Source: Streptomyces chryseus (GTDB taxonomy: Bacteria; Actinomycetota; Actinomycetes; Streptomycetales; Streptomycetaceae). From it: DNA of 64,000 bases. Both the position numbers and the translations under genes were made by a program. This document shows, in pieces, positions 51,168 to 58,927 of the stretch. The notes below the pieces were generated by a model that saw only the letters and a program-made list of their open reading frames with translations, did no database searches and was not told the origin of the DNA. The stretch is from positions 33,157 to 97,156 of the forward strand of contig NZ_BMVO01000025.1 of the NCBI RefSeq assembly GCF_014650755.1. The letters run 5' to 3'. Position 1 is the first letter of the stretch; each line of letters opens with the position of its first letter.

Positions 51168-52028
51168 ATGCGACGTCATGGTCTGACGCACGGCCGCCGA
51201 GGTGCCGCCACGGGCGCCGCGGCGGTTGTGCTGTGTCTGGGCGGGGTCCTGGCCGCGTGCGGCGGCGGGAGCGACGACGGCTATGTGGCGGTCGGCGCGG
51301 CGGGCTCGGGCTCCGAACGGGCGCCCGGCCGGGCCGTACCGCCGCAGGGCGAGGTCGAGCTGGTGCCGCTCGACGGGGAGAGCGCGCGCGGCGACGGGGC
51401 CGGCCGCGAGGGTCCGCCCGCCGGCCGCCGGGGCGCGGACACCGGTGACGCCGACGACACGGGCGCTCCCGGCGCCGGCGACGGCAGTGGCTCCGCCACG
51501 GCGCCGCCCGCCCGGGGCGGCGCACCGGACTCCGGCGGGAACGATGCTCAGGGAACACCCGGCGCGCCCGGCGGAAGCGGCGGCGCGGGTGGCGGTGATC
51601 AGGGCAGCGGCGGCGTGGGTGGCGGGGGTACGCCGACGAAGCCGCCGGTGACCGGTGCGCCCGGAACCCCCGGGCCGCCCGGGAACGGCCCCGGGGGCGG
51701 CTCGCCCGCGCCACCGCCCGGGGCCGCCGTGCTCAAGGTCGGCGACCCGCTGCTGGCGCCGGGCGACAAGCGGTGGTGCGAGCAGGTGACCGTGCCGCTG
51801 CGCAACACCGGCGGTACGGCGGTCCGTTCGGGCACCGTGACCTTCGCGACGCACATCATCGGCGCGCTCGGTGTCGACTGGGGCACCAGGACCTCGTCCC
51901 AGCCGCTGCCCGGGCCGATCGCCGCGGGCGCGGCCGTGACGAAGACGTACACCGTGTGCGTGGACGCCTGGCGGGTGCCGCTGGGCATGCGGGTCGAGAC
52001 CCAGGACGTCACCGCCGACTGGACGTGA
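51168..52028 (+). CDS. secreted lipoprotein with long Gly/Pro/Ala-rich linker
   Basis: 286 aa. Signal peptide with the lipobox LAAC (GVLAACGGG). Residues about 40-190 are low-complexity Gly, Pro, Ala and acidic residues, a wall-spanning type linker. The last 100 residues form a compact domain (VLKVGDPLLAPGDKRWCEQVTVPLRNTGGTAVRSGTVTFATHIIGALGVDWGTRTS...TKTYTVCVDAWRVPLGMRVETQDV) with two Cys and the pattern of an immunoglobulin-like or CARDB-like fold. Function unknown. A 13-bp palindrome TGACGGTGCGTCA lies 15 bp upstream of the start. Confidence 0.8.
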   Translation: MRRHGLTHGRRGAATGAAAVVLCLGGVLAACGGGSDDGYVAVGAAGSGSERAPGRAVPPQGEVELVPLDGESARGDGAGREGPPAGRRGADTGDADDTGAPGAGDGSGSATAPPARGGAPDSGGNDAQGTPGAPGGSGGAGGGDQGSGGVGGGGTPTKPPVTGAPGTPGPPGNGPGGGSPAPPPGAAVLKVGDPLLAPGDKRWCEQVTVPLRNTGGTAVRSGTVTFATHIIGALGVDWGTRTSSQPLPGPIAAGAAVTKTYTVCVDAWRVPLGMRVETQDVTADWT

Positions 52029-52044
52029 CCGGCAGGGCCGGTGA

Positions 52045-52260
52045 TCAGCCCAGGGCGAGCCAGGCGACCGCCGCGAGGATCACGAGGACGGCTACCACGC
52101 CGACGATCAGGCCCGTCTTGGGGCCGCCCGACGTGGCGGCCGCGGCCGGCTGCTGCCGCTGCGGTTCGCCCTCGTCCACGAAGGCGCGGAACATCTGGGT
52201 GCTGCCCGCCGGGTCGTGCTGACCTTCGGGGCCCTGGGGAGCGTGGGGGTTGTGTGCCAT
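52045..52260 (-). CDS. small C-tail-anchored membrane protein
   Basis: 71 aa from the ATG at 52258-52260. The first 45 residues are hydrophilic (MAHNPHAPQGPEGQHDPAGSTQMFRAFVDEGEPQRQQP), then a single C-terminal helix (TGLIVGVVAVLVILAAVAWLALG) ends the protein. No family is known to me. It is convergent with the lipoprotein gene (16 bp between stops) and divergent from the MarR gene. Confidence 0.7.
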   Translation of the reverse strand: MAHNPHAPQGPEGQHDPAGSTQMFRAFVDEGEPQRQQPAAAATSGGPKTGLIVGVVAVLVILAAVAWLALG

Positions 52261-52409
52261 GGGCCACGACCCTAGCGAAGAGGACCCCCTCCGCACACCC
52301 CCGGACCCCCGACGGGAGTGATCTGCGGCTTTGCCGGGCGCGCGAACGTCTTTGACCCGCCCCGCACGGAGCCTTTTGGGTTCCTTTACCCCGGCTGGCC
52401 CGAATTAGC

Positions 52410-52451
52410 TTGCCTGAAGCAACCAACTACTTCTATGGTTGCCCTAAGCAA
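52410..52451. promoter_or_regulatory. paired palindromic operator for the MarR regulator
   Basis: Two copies of TTGC-N5-GCAA (52410-52422 and 52439-52451), 29 bp apart centre to centre, just before the marR start and overlapping its likely promoter. MarR dimers bind such short palindromes; autorepression of the marR-MFS operon is the simplest reading. Confidence 0.7.
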
Positions 52452-52471
52452 CAAGATGTTCGGAGGTGCCC

Positions 52472-52966
52472 GTGGCCGCGCAGAGTCGGTTCGAGGAACT
52501 GGCCCGGCAGCTCAGTGCCATCGGCGCCGTCAAGCGCGATCTGGCCCGCGTACTTCCCGCGCACTGCCCCGCCGGATCGGCCGCCGTGCTCACCGTGCTC
52601 GACCGGCACGGCGAGATGCGGATGAGCCGGCTCGCGGAGCTCCTCGCGGTCGACATGTCCGTGACCAGCCGGCACGTGGCACACGTGGCCGAGCGCGGCT
52701 GGATCGACCGGGCCCCCGACCCGTGCGACAAGCGCTCCCGCATCCTGCGGCTCAACCCGGCGGGCCGGGCGCTCCTGGAGGAGCTCTCCGAGCGGTACAC
52801 CCAGACGCTCGCCGGCGCCCTCGACGACTGGTCCGACGAAGAGGTCGGACAGCTCAACTCCATGCTGGCCCGCCTGCGCAGCAGCTTCGGTGACTGCCGG
52901 GCCCGGGCCCCCCACCACTTCGAGCACCACGCAGAAGTGCCCGTTCCACCCGCGACACCCGCGTAA
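52472..52966 (+). CDS. MarR-family transcriptional regulator
   Basis: 164 aa from the GTG at 52472 with GGAGG five bases upstream. Winged helix: RMSRLAELLAVDMSVTSRHVAHVAERGWIDRAPDPCDKRSRILRLNPAGRALLEEL, with the wing Asp-x-x-Asp-x-Arg pattern. The ending is His-rich (APHHFEHHAEVPVP). It lies 14 bp before the MFS gene on the same strand, so it most probably represses this operon and is released by the exported drug or lipid. Confidence 0.92.
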   Translation: MAAQSRFEELARQLSAIGAVKRDLARVLPAHCPAGSAAVLTVLDRHGEMRMSRLAELLAVDMSVTSRHVAHVAERGWIDRAPDPCDKRSRILRLNPAGRALLEELSERYTQTLAGALDDWSDEEVGQLNSMLARLRSSFGDCRARAPHHFEHHAEVPVPPATPA

Positions 52967-52980
52967 AGCAAAGGAAATCA

Positions 52981-55398
52981 ATGGCTACGACCACACCGGC
53001 CGGTGTGCGGGGCGGCCACGCCAAGCAGGGGTCCCACCACCACTCCTCCGACGGCGCGCCGATGACCCACCGGCAGATCATGGAGGCCCTCACCGGTCTT
53101 CTGCTCGGCATGTTCGTCGCGATGCTGTCGTCGACGATCGTGTCCAACGCCCTCCCCGAGATCATCAGGGACCTCGACGGCACCCAGAGCGCGTACACCT
53201 GGGTCGTCACCGCCGCCCTGCTGTCCATGACCGTGACCACCCCCCTGTGGGGCAAGCTGGCAGACCTCTTCAGCAAGAAGCTGCTGGTCCAGATAGCCCT
53301 GGTCATCTTCGTCATCGGCTCGGCGCTCGCCGGCATCTCGCAGAACACCGGCACGCTCATCGCCTTCCGCGTGCTCCAGGGCATCGGCACCGGCGGCCTC
53401 GTCGCGCTCTCGCAGATCGTGATCGCCGCGATGATCCCGCCGCGTGAGCGCGGCCGGTACGCCGGGTACATCGGCGCGACCTTCGCGGTCGCCACGGTCG
53501 GCGGTCCGCTGCTCGGCGGTGTCATCACCGACACCGACTGGCTGGGCTGGCGCTGGTGCTTCTACGTCGGCGTGCCGTTCGCGGCCATCGCCCTCGTACT
53601 GCTGCAGAAGACCCTCAAGCTCCCGGTCGTCCGCCGCAAGGTGAAGATCGACTGGCTCGGCGCGTTCTTCCTGGCCGCCTCGGTCTCCCTGCTCATGATC
53701 TGGGTGACGCTGGCGGGCGACAACTACGACTGGATCTCGTGGCAGACGTACGCCATGGTCGGCGGATCGATCGTGCTCGGCCTGATCTTCATCGTGGTCG
53801 AGACGAAGGCCGCGGAGCCCCAAATCCCGCTGCGCTTCTTCCGTAACCGCACGATCGCGCTCACGTCCTTCGCGAGCCTCTTCGTCGGTGTCGCGATGTT
53901 CGGCTCGACCGTCTTCCTGAGCCAGTACTTCCAGCTCGCCCGGGACAAGTCGCCGACGATGTCCGGCGTCATGACGATCCCGATGATCGCGGGCCTGTTC
54001 GTCTCGTCCACGGTCTCCGGCCAGATCATCACCAGGACCGGCCGCTGGAAGGGCTTCCTGGTCGGCGGCGGCGTCGGCCTGGTCGCGGGCCTCGGCCTGC
54101 TCGGCACGATCACGTACGACACCGCGTACTGGCAGGTCGCCGTCTACATGGCGGTCCTCGGCCTCGGCCTCGGCATGATGATGCAGAACCTGGTCCTGGC
54201 CTCCCAGAACCAGGTGAAGCCCGCCGAGCTCGGCGCGGCCAGCTCGCTGGTCACCTTCACCCGCTCGCTCGGTGGCGCGATCGGCGTCTCCGCGCTCGGC
54301 GCGGTGCTCTCCAGCCGCATCACGCACTACGTCGAGGACGGCCTGGCCGCCCTCCACATCAAGCCGGGCGGCGCGGCGGCCGGCGGGAACACCATCCCGG
54401 ACATGGACGCGCTGCCCAGCTTGATGCGGACCGTGATGGAGAGCGCGTACGGAGACGGCGTCGCGGACCTCTTCCTGTACGCCGCGCCCATCGCGCTCGT
54501 CGGTCTGGTCCTGGTGCTGTTCGTGAAGGAGGTCGCCCTGAAGTCGTCCAACGACGACGCGGTGGAGCCGGCGGCCGAGTCGGTGGCGGAGCCCACCGCC
54601 ACCGCCACCGAGCCCGTCGCGGCCCCCCTCGCCACCGGCAGGACCCTGCACGGCACGGTCCGTACCGCCGAGGGAACGACCGTCCCGCACGCCGCGGTCA
54701 CGCTCATCTCGCTCGCCGGACGGCAGCTCGGCCGCGCGGTCGCCCAGGAGGGCCGCTACGCGCTGGACGCCCCGGCGGCCGGTTCGTACGTCCTGATCGC
54801 CGCCGCCGACGGATTCCAGCCGCAGGCGTCCACGGTGGTCGTGGGCGACGAGCCCGTCGCCCACGACATCCTGCTGTCCGGTACGAGCGGACTCACCGGC
54901 TCCGTGCGCGCCGCCGACGGCGGCCAGCCGGTCGAGGACGCGATGGTCGTCGTGACCGACGTGCGCGGCGATGTGCTGGCCACCGGCAAGTCCTCCGAGC
55001 GGGGCGAGTTCGTCTTCGGCGAGCTGATCCCGGGCACGGTGACCGTCGCGGTGAACGCGGCCGGCTTCCGGCCGACGGCGCTGCCGGTCGAGATCGGCGG
55101 CCAGGGCGTCACCCGGATCGAGGTAGCGCTCCAGTCCGGGGCGCTGGTCCATGGCACGGTACGCGGCGGCGCCGACCGGCGGCCGCTGCCCGACGCCCGG
55201 GTGACGCTGATGGACGCGGCCGGGAACGTGGTCGCCACCTCGACCACCGGGGACGACGGGGCGTACGCCTTCGCCGACCTCGACTCGGGCGAGTACACGG
55301 TCGTCGCGACCGGCTACCCGCCGGTGGCCGGAGCGCTCACCGTCACGGGCCGCGGCGTCGACGGCCACGACATCGAGCTCGCCCACCCGGGCGAGTAA
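52981..55398 (+). CDS. DHA2-type MFS exporter fused to carboxypeptidase-regulatory-like repeats
   Basis: 805 aa. Residues about 30-525 are a 14-helix EmrB/QacA-type drug:H+ antiporter; GLLLGMFVAMLSSTIVSNALPEI, the motif A region PLWGKLADLFSKK and the motif C region GYIGATFAVATVGGPLLGGVI are visible. From about 555 to the end there are three tandem beta-sandwich domains of the carboxypeptidase-regulatory (CnaB-like) type, starting with LHGTVRTAEGTTVPHAAVTL, LTGSVRAADGGQPVEDAMVVV and VHGTVRGGADRRPLPDARVTL. With 14 helices the C-terminus should be cytoplasmic. The His-rich N-terminus (SHHHSS) could bind metal. The operon partner is MarR upstream. Confidence 0.93.
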   Translation: MATTTPAGVRGGHAKQGSHHHSSDGAPMTHRQIMEALTGLLLGMFVAMLSSTIVSNALPEIIRDLDGTQSAYTWVVTAALLSMTVTTPLWGKLADLFSKKLLVQIALVIFVIGSALAGISQNTGTLIAFRVLQGIGTGGLVALSQIVIAAMIPPRERGRYAGYIGATFAVATVGGPLLGGVITDTDWLGWRWCFYVGVPFAAIALVLLQKTLKLPVVRRKVKIDWLGAFFLAASVSLLMIWVTLAGDNYDWISWQTYAMVGGSIVLGLIFIVVETKAAEPQIPLRFFRNRTIALTSFASLFVGVAMFGSTVFLSQYFQLARDKSPTMSGVMTIPMIAGLFVSSTVSGQIITRTGRWKGFLVGGGVGLVAGLGLLGTITYDTAYWQVAVYMAVLGLGLGMMMQNLVLASQNQVKPAELGAASSLVTFTRSLGGAIGVSALGAVLSSRITHYVEDGLAALHIKPGGAAAGGNTIPDMDALPSLMRTVMESAYGDGVADLFLYAAPIALVGLVLVLFVKEVALKSSNDDAVEPAAESVAEPTATATEPVAAPLATGRTLHGTVRTAEGTTVPHAAVTLISLAGRQLGRAVAQEGRYALDAPAAGSYVLIAAADGFQPQASTVVVGDEPVAHDILLSGTSGLTGSVRAADGGQPVEDAMVVVTDVRGDVLATGKSSERGEFVFGELIPGTVTVAVNAAGFRPTALPVEIGGQGVTRIEVALQSGALVHGTVRGGADRRPLPDARVTLMDAAGNVVATSTTGDDGAYAFADLDSGEYTVVATGYPPVAGALTVTGRGVDGHDIELAHPGE

Positions 55399-55471
55399 CC
55401 AAGAGCCCCCGGCCGCCCGCGGCGCGTCCCCAGCGGAGGCGCGCCACGGACAGTGCGGCCGGTGCGGAAAC

Positions 55472-55527
55472 GGGCCCCGGCGGGGGCCGACAGGCAGGGG
55501 ACGGCCTGTCGGTCCCGGCCGGGGCCC
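55472..55527 (+). terminator. long two-part hairpin between the MFS and YceI genes
   Basis: Outer stem GGGCCCCGGC/GCCGGGGCCC (55472-55481, 55518-55527), inner stem CCGACAGGC/GCCTGTCGG (55487-55495, 55504-55512), loop AGGGGACG. No T run follows. It is a strong terminator or a partial attenuator in front of the YceI gene, whose start is 30 bases further on. Confidence 0.7.
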
Positions 55528-55556
55528 TCGTCATTCGTTCAAGGAGAGAAAACGGG

Positions 55557-56378
55557 ATGGGACTTCGCGCACAGGTACGGACGCGGGACGGCTGGGCCGT
55601 GCGGCACGCGGTGGTGACCGTGACCGACATGAGCGGCACGCAGGTGGTCCGGGCGGCGGCCGACGAGGACGGGACGGTGCGGACCGACGCCCTCTTGCCC
55701 GCCGGTCCGTGCACGGTCATCGTGACGGCGGCCGGTTACGCGCCCGTCGCGTCCACGGCCTTCGTGACGGCGAGCGGACGGGCGGAGGCCGGAACGGTCG
55801 TACTGGCCCGCCAGGGCGGCGTGGAGCTGCCGCCGCCCGGCGTCTGGACCCTGGACCCCGCGCACTCCTCGGTGGCGGCGGTCGCCCAGCACCTGGGACT
55901 CTCCAGCGTGCACGGCCGGTTCCTGGAGTTCGGCGGGCGCGTCGAGATCGCCGAGGACCTCGGGAAGTCGCGCGTGGAGGCGGTGATCGGCGCGGCGAGC
56001 ATCGACACCGGCAACGGCATGCGGGACGGGCACCTCAAGTCGCCGGACTTCCTCGACGTCGAGCGCTACCCGGAGATCATGTACAGCAGTACGGGCCTGA
56101 CCCCGGCGGGGCCCGACCGGTGGACGGTCCACGGCGAGCTGTCGCTGCACGGCGTCGCCCGCCCGGTCGACCTGGACCTCAGCTATCTGGGGACGGGGCC
56201 GGACCCGTGGGGCGGCGTGCGGGCGGCGTTCCGGGCGACGGCGCAGCTGCGCCGGGAGGACTTCGCCATGAACTACAACCAGGTCGTCCAGGCGGGCATC
56301 TCCGCGATCGGCGCGACGCTGCGGGTGGAGCTCGACGTACAGGCGGTGCAGGGGGAGCGACTGCCGCAGGCCGGCTGA
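55557..56378 (+). CDS. YceI-family protein with N-terminal carboxypeptidase-regulatory-like domain
   Basis: 273 aa with AAGGAGAG upstream of the ATG. Residues 1-85 are a CnaB-like beta domain (LRAQVRTRDGWAVRHAVVTVTDMSGTQVVR, LPAGPCTVIVTAAGYAPVA) closely like the repeats on the preceding exporter. Residues 95-265 are YceI: GVWTLDPAHSSVAAVAQHLGLSSVHGRF, ASIDTGNGMRDGHLKSPDFLDVERYPEIMY, and FAMNYNQVVQAGISAIGATLRVELD. YceI proteins bind isoprenoid quinones or lipids in a long cavity. There is no signal peptide, so it acts in the cytoplasm, possibly handing lipid to the exporter. Confidence 0.92.
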   Translation: MGLRAQVRTRDGWAVRHAVVTVTDMSGTQVVRAAADEDGTVRTDALLPAGPCTVIVTAAGYAPVASTAFVTASGRAEAGTVVLARQGGVELPPPGVWTLDPAHSSVAAVAQHLGLSSVHGRFLEFGGRVEIAEDLGKSRVEAVIGAASIDTGNGMRDGHLKSPDFLDVERYPEIMYSSTGLTPAGPDRWTVHGELSLHGVARPVDLDLSYLGTGPDPWGGVRAAFRATAQLRREDFAMNYNQVVQAGISAIGATLRVELDVQAVQGERLPQAG

Positions 56379-56396
56379 GGCCCGGCCCCCGGGGGC

Positions 56397-57194
56397 TCAG
56401 ACGGGCGCGGTCCGGTCCGCGGGGGGCTCCTGCTGACCCCGCTTGACGAAGCTCCCGGGCGGGGGCGGGCCGCCGCCCGTGTCGGACACCAGTTCGTGGC
56501 AGAGGTCGCGGAGCTTGACGTTGCGGGCCTGGGAGGCGCGGCGCAGTACGGCCATGGCCTCGTCCGGGGTGCAGCGCCTGCGGGCGACGACGATGCCGAT
56601 CGCCTGGTCGATGACCGAGCGGGAGAGCATCGCGGTCCGCAGGTCGTTCACCGCCTCCGCCTCCTGCTCGATGCGCTCGGCGACCGCGACCGCTCCCGCG
56701 GCCTGGGCGGAGAGGCGCCGTGCGGTCTCCAGGTGGTTCACGAAGGCGTCGGGCTTGGCGGAGTAGAGGTTGAGGGCGCCCAGGGAATGGGAGTTCAGCG
56801 CCAGGGGCGTGGCCAGGACGGACCGGGCGCCGCGCTTGGCGGCCGCGGCCGGGTAGGGGGCCCAGCGGCGCTCCAGGAGCATGTCGGGGACGTAGTTCTC
56901 CTCGCCGTTCTCCATGCTGCACACGCAGGGGCCGGCCTCGGCCTCGTACTGGAGGAGGTCGAGCTCCAGCGCGCCGCCGCTGTCGGCGGCGGCGGTGACC
57001 AGGTGGCCGTTGCGGCGCATGGTGATGCTGCACGCGTCCGCGCCCTCCATGGCCCGTACGGCACGCTCCGTGACGTCCTGGAGGAACGCGTGCAGGCCCC
57101 GCCACTCGGTGACGGCGTCCTGGATCGACGCCAGGTCGAACCCGTCGGCCGGCCGTCTGCCGATGCCTTCCGCGTCCCTCGTCGTGTCCGTCAT
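56397..57194 (-). CDS. GAF-ANTAR transcription antitermination regulator, copy 1
   Basis: 265 aa from the ATG at 57192-57194. A GAF-like sensor domain (about 25-165: ITMRRNGHLVTAAADSG, GPCVCSMENGEENYVPDML, VLATPLALNSHSLGALNLYSA) is followed by a helix and an ANTAR RNA-binding domain (LRTAMLSRSVIDQAIGIVVARRRCTPDEAMAVLRRASQARNVKLRDLCHELV). ANTAR proteins bind paired hexaloop hairpins in leader RNA and prevent termination. The signal is unknown. It is 40 bp downstream of a paralogue on the same strand. Confidence 0.92.
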   Translation of the reverse strand: MTDTTRDAEGIGRRPADGFDLASIQDAVTEWRGLHAFLQDVTERAVRAMEGADACSITMRRNGHLVTAAADSGGALELDLLQYEAEAGPCVCSMENGEENYVPDMLLERRWAPYPAAAAKRGARSVLATPLALNSHSLGALNLYSAKPDAFVNHLETARRLSAQAAGAVAVAERIEQEAEAVNDLRTAMLSRSVIDQAIGIVVARRRCTPDEAMAVLRRASQARNVKLRDLCHELVSDTGGGPPPPGSFVKRGQQEPPADRTAPV

Positions 57195-57234
57195 ACCCCC
57201 CATGTTCCCGCACACGCTCCGGTAACGCGGGGTG

Positions 57235-57957
57235 CTATTCGGTGGCCCGTACTTCGACGATGCGTGACGCGATGTCGCGGAGCTTCACATTGCCCTTCTG
57301 GGACGCGCGCACCAGCCGGTCGAAGGCCTGCGCCGCGTCGATGTTCATGCGCCCCATGAGGATGCCGGTGGCCTGCCCGATGACGTCCCGGGTGTGCATG
57401 GCCTCGGCGAGCTGTTCCTGCACTTCGACGGACTCCAGGGCGATGCCCAGGTGCGCCGAGAAGACCCTGCCGGTGCGCACCGACGCGTCGTCGAAGGCCC
57501 CCGGCTCACGGGAGTAGAGCGTCAGTACGCTGAATCTTCGCTGGTGGCCGCGGAGCCGCAGGAACAGGGCCGAGCGCAGTCCGCTCCCGGCCAGCACCGG
57601 CCCGTGGCCGTCACAGGCGGTGATGTCCTCGACACGGACGACGGGGCTGGTCCAGATCTCCGGCCGGCGCACGGCGCAGCCCGCTCCGCACGACGTCACG
57701 GCGTCGGCGGTCCGCACGACCTCGTCGGTCCAGGCGACGGTACGGGCGCGTCCCGCGCGTTCGACCAGGGAGATGCCCGCCTGATCGGCGTCCGGCACGA
57801 TGTCCGTGGCCAGCCGCACCGCGAGCCTCGCCGTCTCCACGCGCCCCTCGGCTTCGTGCAGGGCGGTCGCGGCGGCGGCCAACGATTCCGCCAGGGAGGC
57901 AGAAGATCCCAAATGGGCAGAATCGTATGAAATTTCAGGAATGTCGGACGCAGTCAC
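57235..57957 (-). CDS. GAF-ANTAR transcription antitermination regulator, copy 2
   Basis: 240 aa from the GTG at 57955-57957 with GAGG upstream; a further GTG lies three bases before and the open frame extends to 58080 without support. The GAF domain has TCGAGCAVRRPEIWTSPVVRVED with two close Cys residues and LFLRLRGHQRRFSVLTLYS. The C-terminal ANTAR domain is MHTRDVIGQATGILMGRMNIDAAQAFDRLVRASQKGNVKLRDIASRIVE. Paralogue of the next gene; the pair may form a small operon. The exact start is uncertain. Confidence 0.9.
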   Translation of the reverse strand: MTASDIPEISYDSAHLGSSASLAESLAAAATALHEAEGRVETARLAVRLATDIVPDADQAGISLVERAGRARTVAWTDEVVRTADAVTSCGAGCAVRRPEIWTSPVVRVEDITACDGHGPVLAGSGLRSALFLRLRGHQRRFSVLTLYSREPGAFDDASVRTGRVFSAHLGIALESVEVQEQLAEAMHTRDVIGQATGILMGRMNIDAAQAFDRLVRASQKGNVKLRDIASRIVEVRATE

Positions 57958-58101
57958 CACGAACCTCTTCGGCGAGCATGGCTGAGGGTGCGGCCATGCG
58001 CAGGAGAGCTCCGCAGCACATTCCCGACTGCGAGCAAAGGACGGACAGACTCTATCCGCTTCTGTCCTGCGACGAAGCAAGCGTGGCCATGCCCCGACGG
58101 C

Positions 58102-58857
58102 TCAGCGGGACGCCATCGCCTCGATGCCCGCGACCAACGTCTCCAGGGCGAAATCGAAGTCCCGCTCGCGCATCTCCTCGACCGTCTCCCCGGCCCGCGC
58201 GTCGAGCAGGTCCTGCGCGTTCTCGAACGACTTCCGCAGGCTCGGCGCGGCGCTGATCCCGCCCATCGCCTCGGCGAGGTACTCGTCCTGGCTCATGCCC
58301 GCCGAGGCGCACCGCTGCACGAAGTGGCCCTCGACCGTGCCGAAGCCGTACACGAACTGGAAGACCGCGGCGACGGCGCCCATCTGGCCGTGCGGCGGCA
58401 GCCCCGTCGCGCGCACCACGTCCTGCACGGCCAGGGAGAACGCCATCGAGTGCGGCCCGATGTTCAGGAACGTCCCGATCAGCGGCGACACCCACACATG
58501 GCGCACCAGCAACTCGCGGTAGCTGGTGGCCAGTCCGCGCAGCCGGACGCGCCAGTCGTCCGTCGCCGCGGGCGGCGTGATCTCGCTGAAGACCGAGTCG
58601 AGGGACAGTTCCAGCAGGTCGTCCTTGGTGTCGACGTACCAGTAGACGGACATCGGGGTGACGTTCAGCTCGGCGGCGAGCCGGCGCATGGAGAACTTCG
58701 CGAGCCCCTCCGCGTCGAGCAGCCGCACGGACACCGCCGTGATCCGGTCCCGGTCGAGACCGGCCGGCTGGTCGGACCTGCGGGTGCGCGAGGTCTTCTC
58801 CTCCAGCCAGACGCTGTTGCGCGCCGGATTCTTGACGCGGTCGGCCGCGGACACCAT
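58102..58857 (-). CDS. TetR-family regulator
   Basis: 251 aa from the ATG at 58855-58857 with GAGGAG upstream. The N-terminal helix-turn-helix is DRDRITAVSVRLLDAEGLAKFSMRRLAAELNVTPMSVYWYVDTKDDLLELSLD, of the TetR/TetR_C type with a long N-terminal arm. The C-terminal ligand domain is helical (VVRATGLPPHGQMGAVAAVFQFVYGFGTVEGHF). It lies 70 bp downstream of the MFS gene on the same strand and probably represses it by way of the paired operator at 60489-60521. Confidence 0.92.
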   Translation of the reverse strand: MVSAADRVKNPARNSVWLEEKTSRTRRSDQPAGLDRDRITAVSVRLLDAEGLAKFSMRRLAAELNVTPMSVYWYVDTKDDLLELSLDSVFSEITPPAATDDWRVRLRGLATSYRELLVRHVWVSPLIGTFLNIGPHSMAFSLAVQDVVRATGLPPHGQMGAVAAVFQFVYGFGTVEGHFVQRCASAGMSQDEYLAEAMGGISAAPSLRKSFENAQDLLDARAGETVEEMRERDFDFALETLVAGIEAMASR

Positions 58858-58927
58858 GACGCACACTCCTCGTTCTCCCGGCGGGCGGCAGACCGGAATG
58901 CTCCGCTCCGCTCCCCCGCTCCCGATG

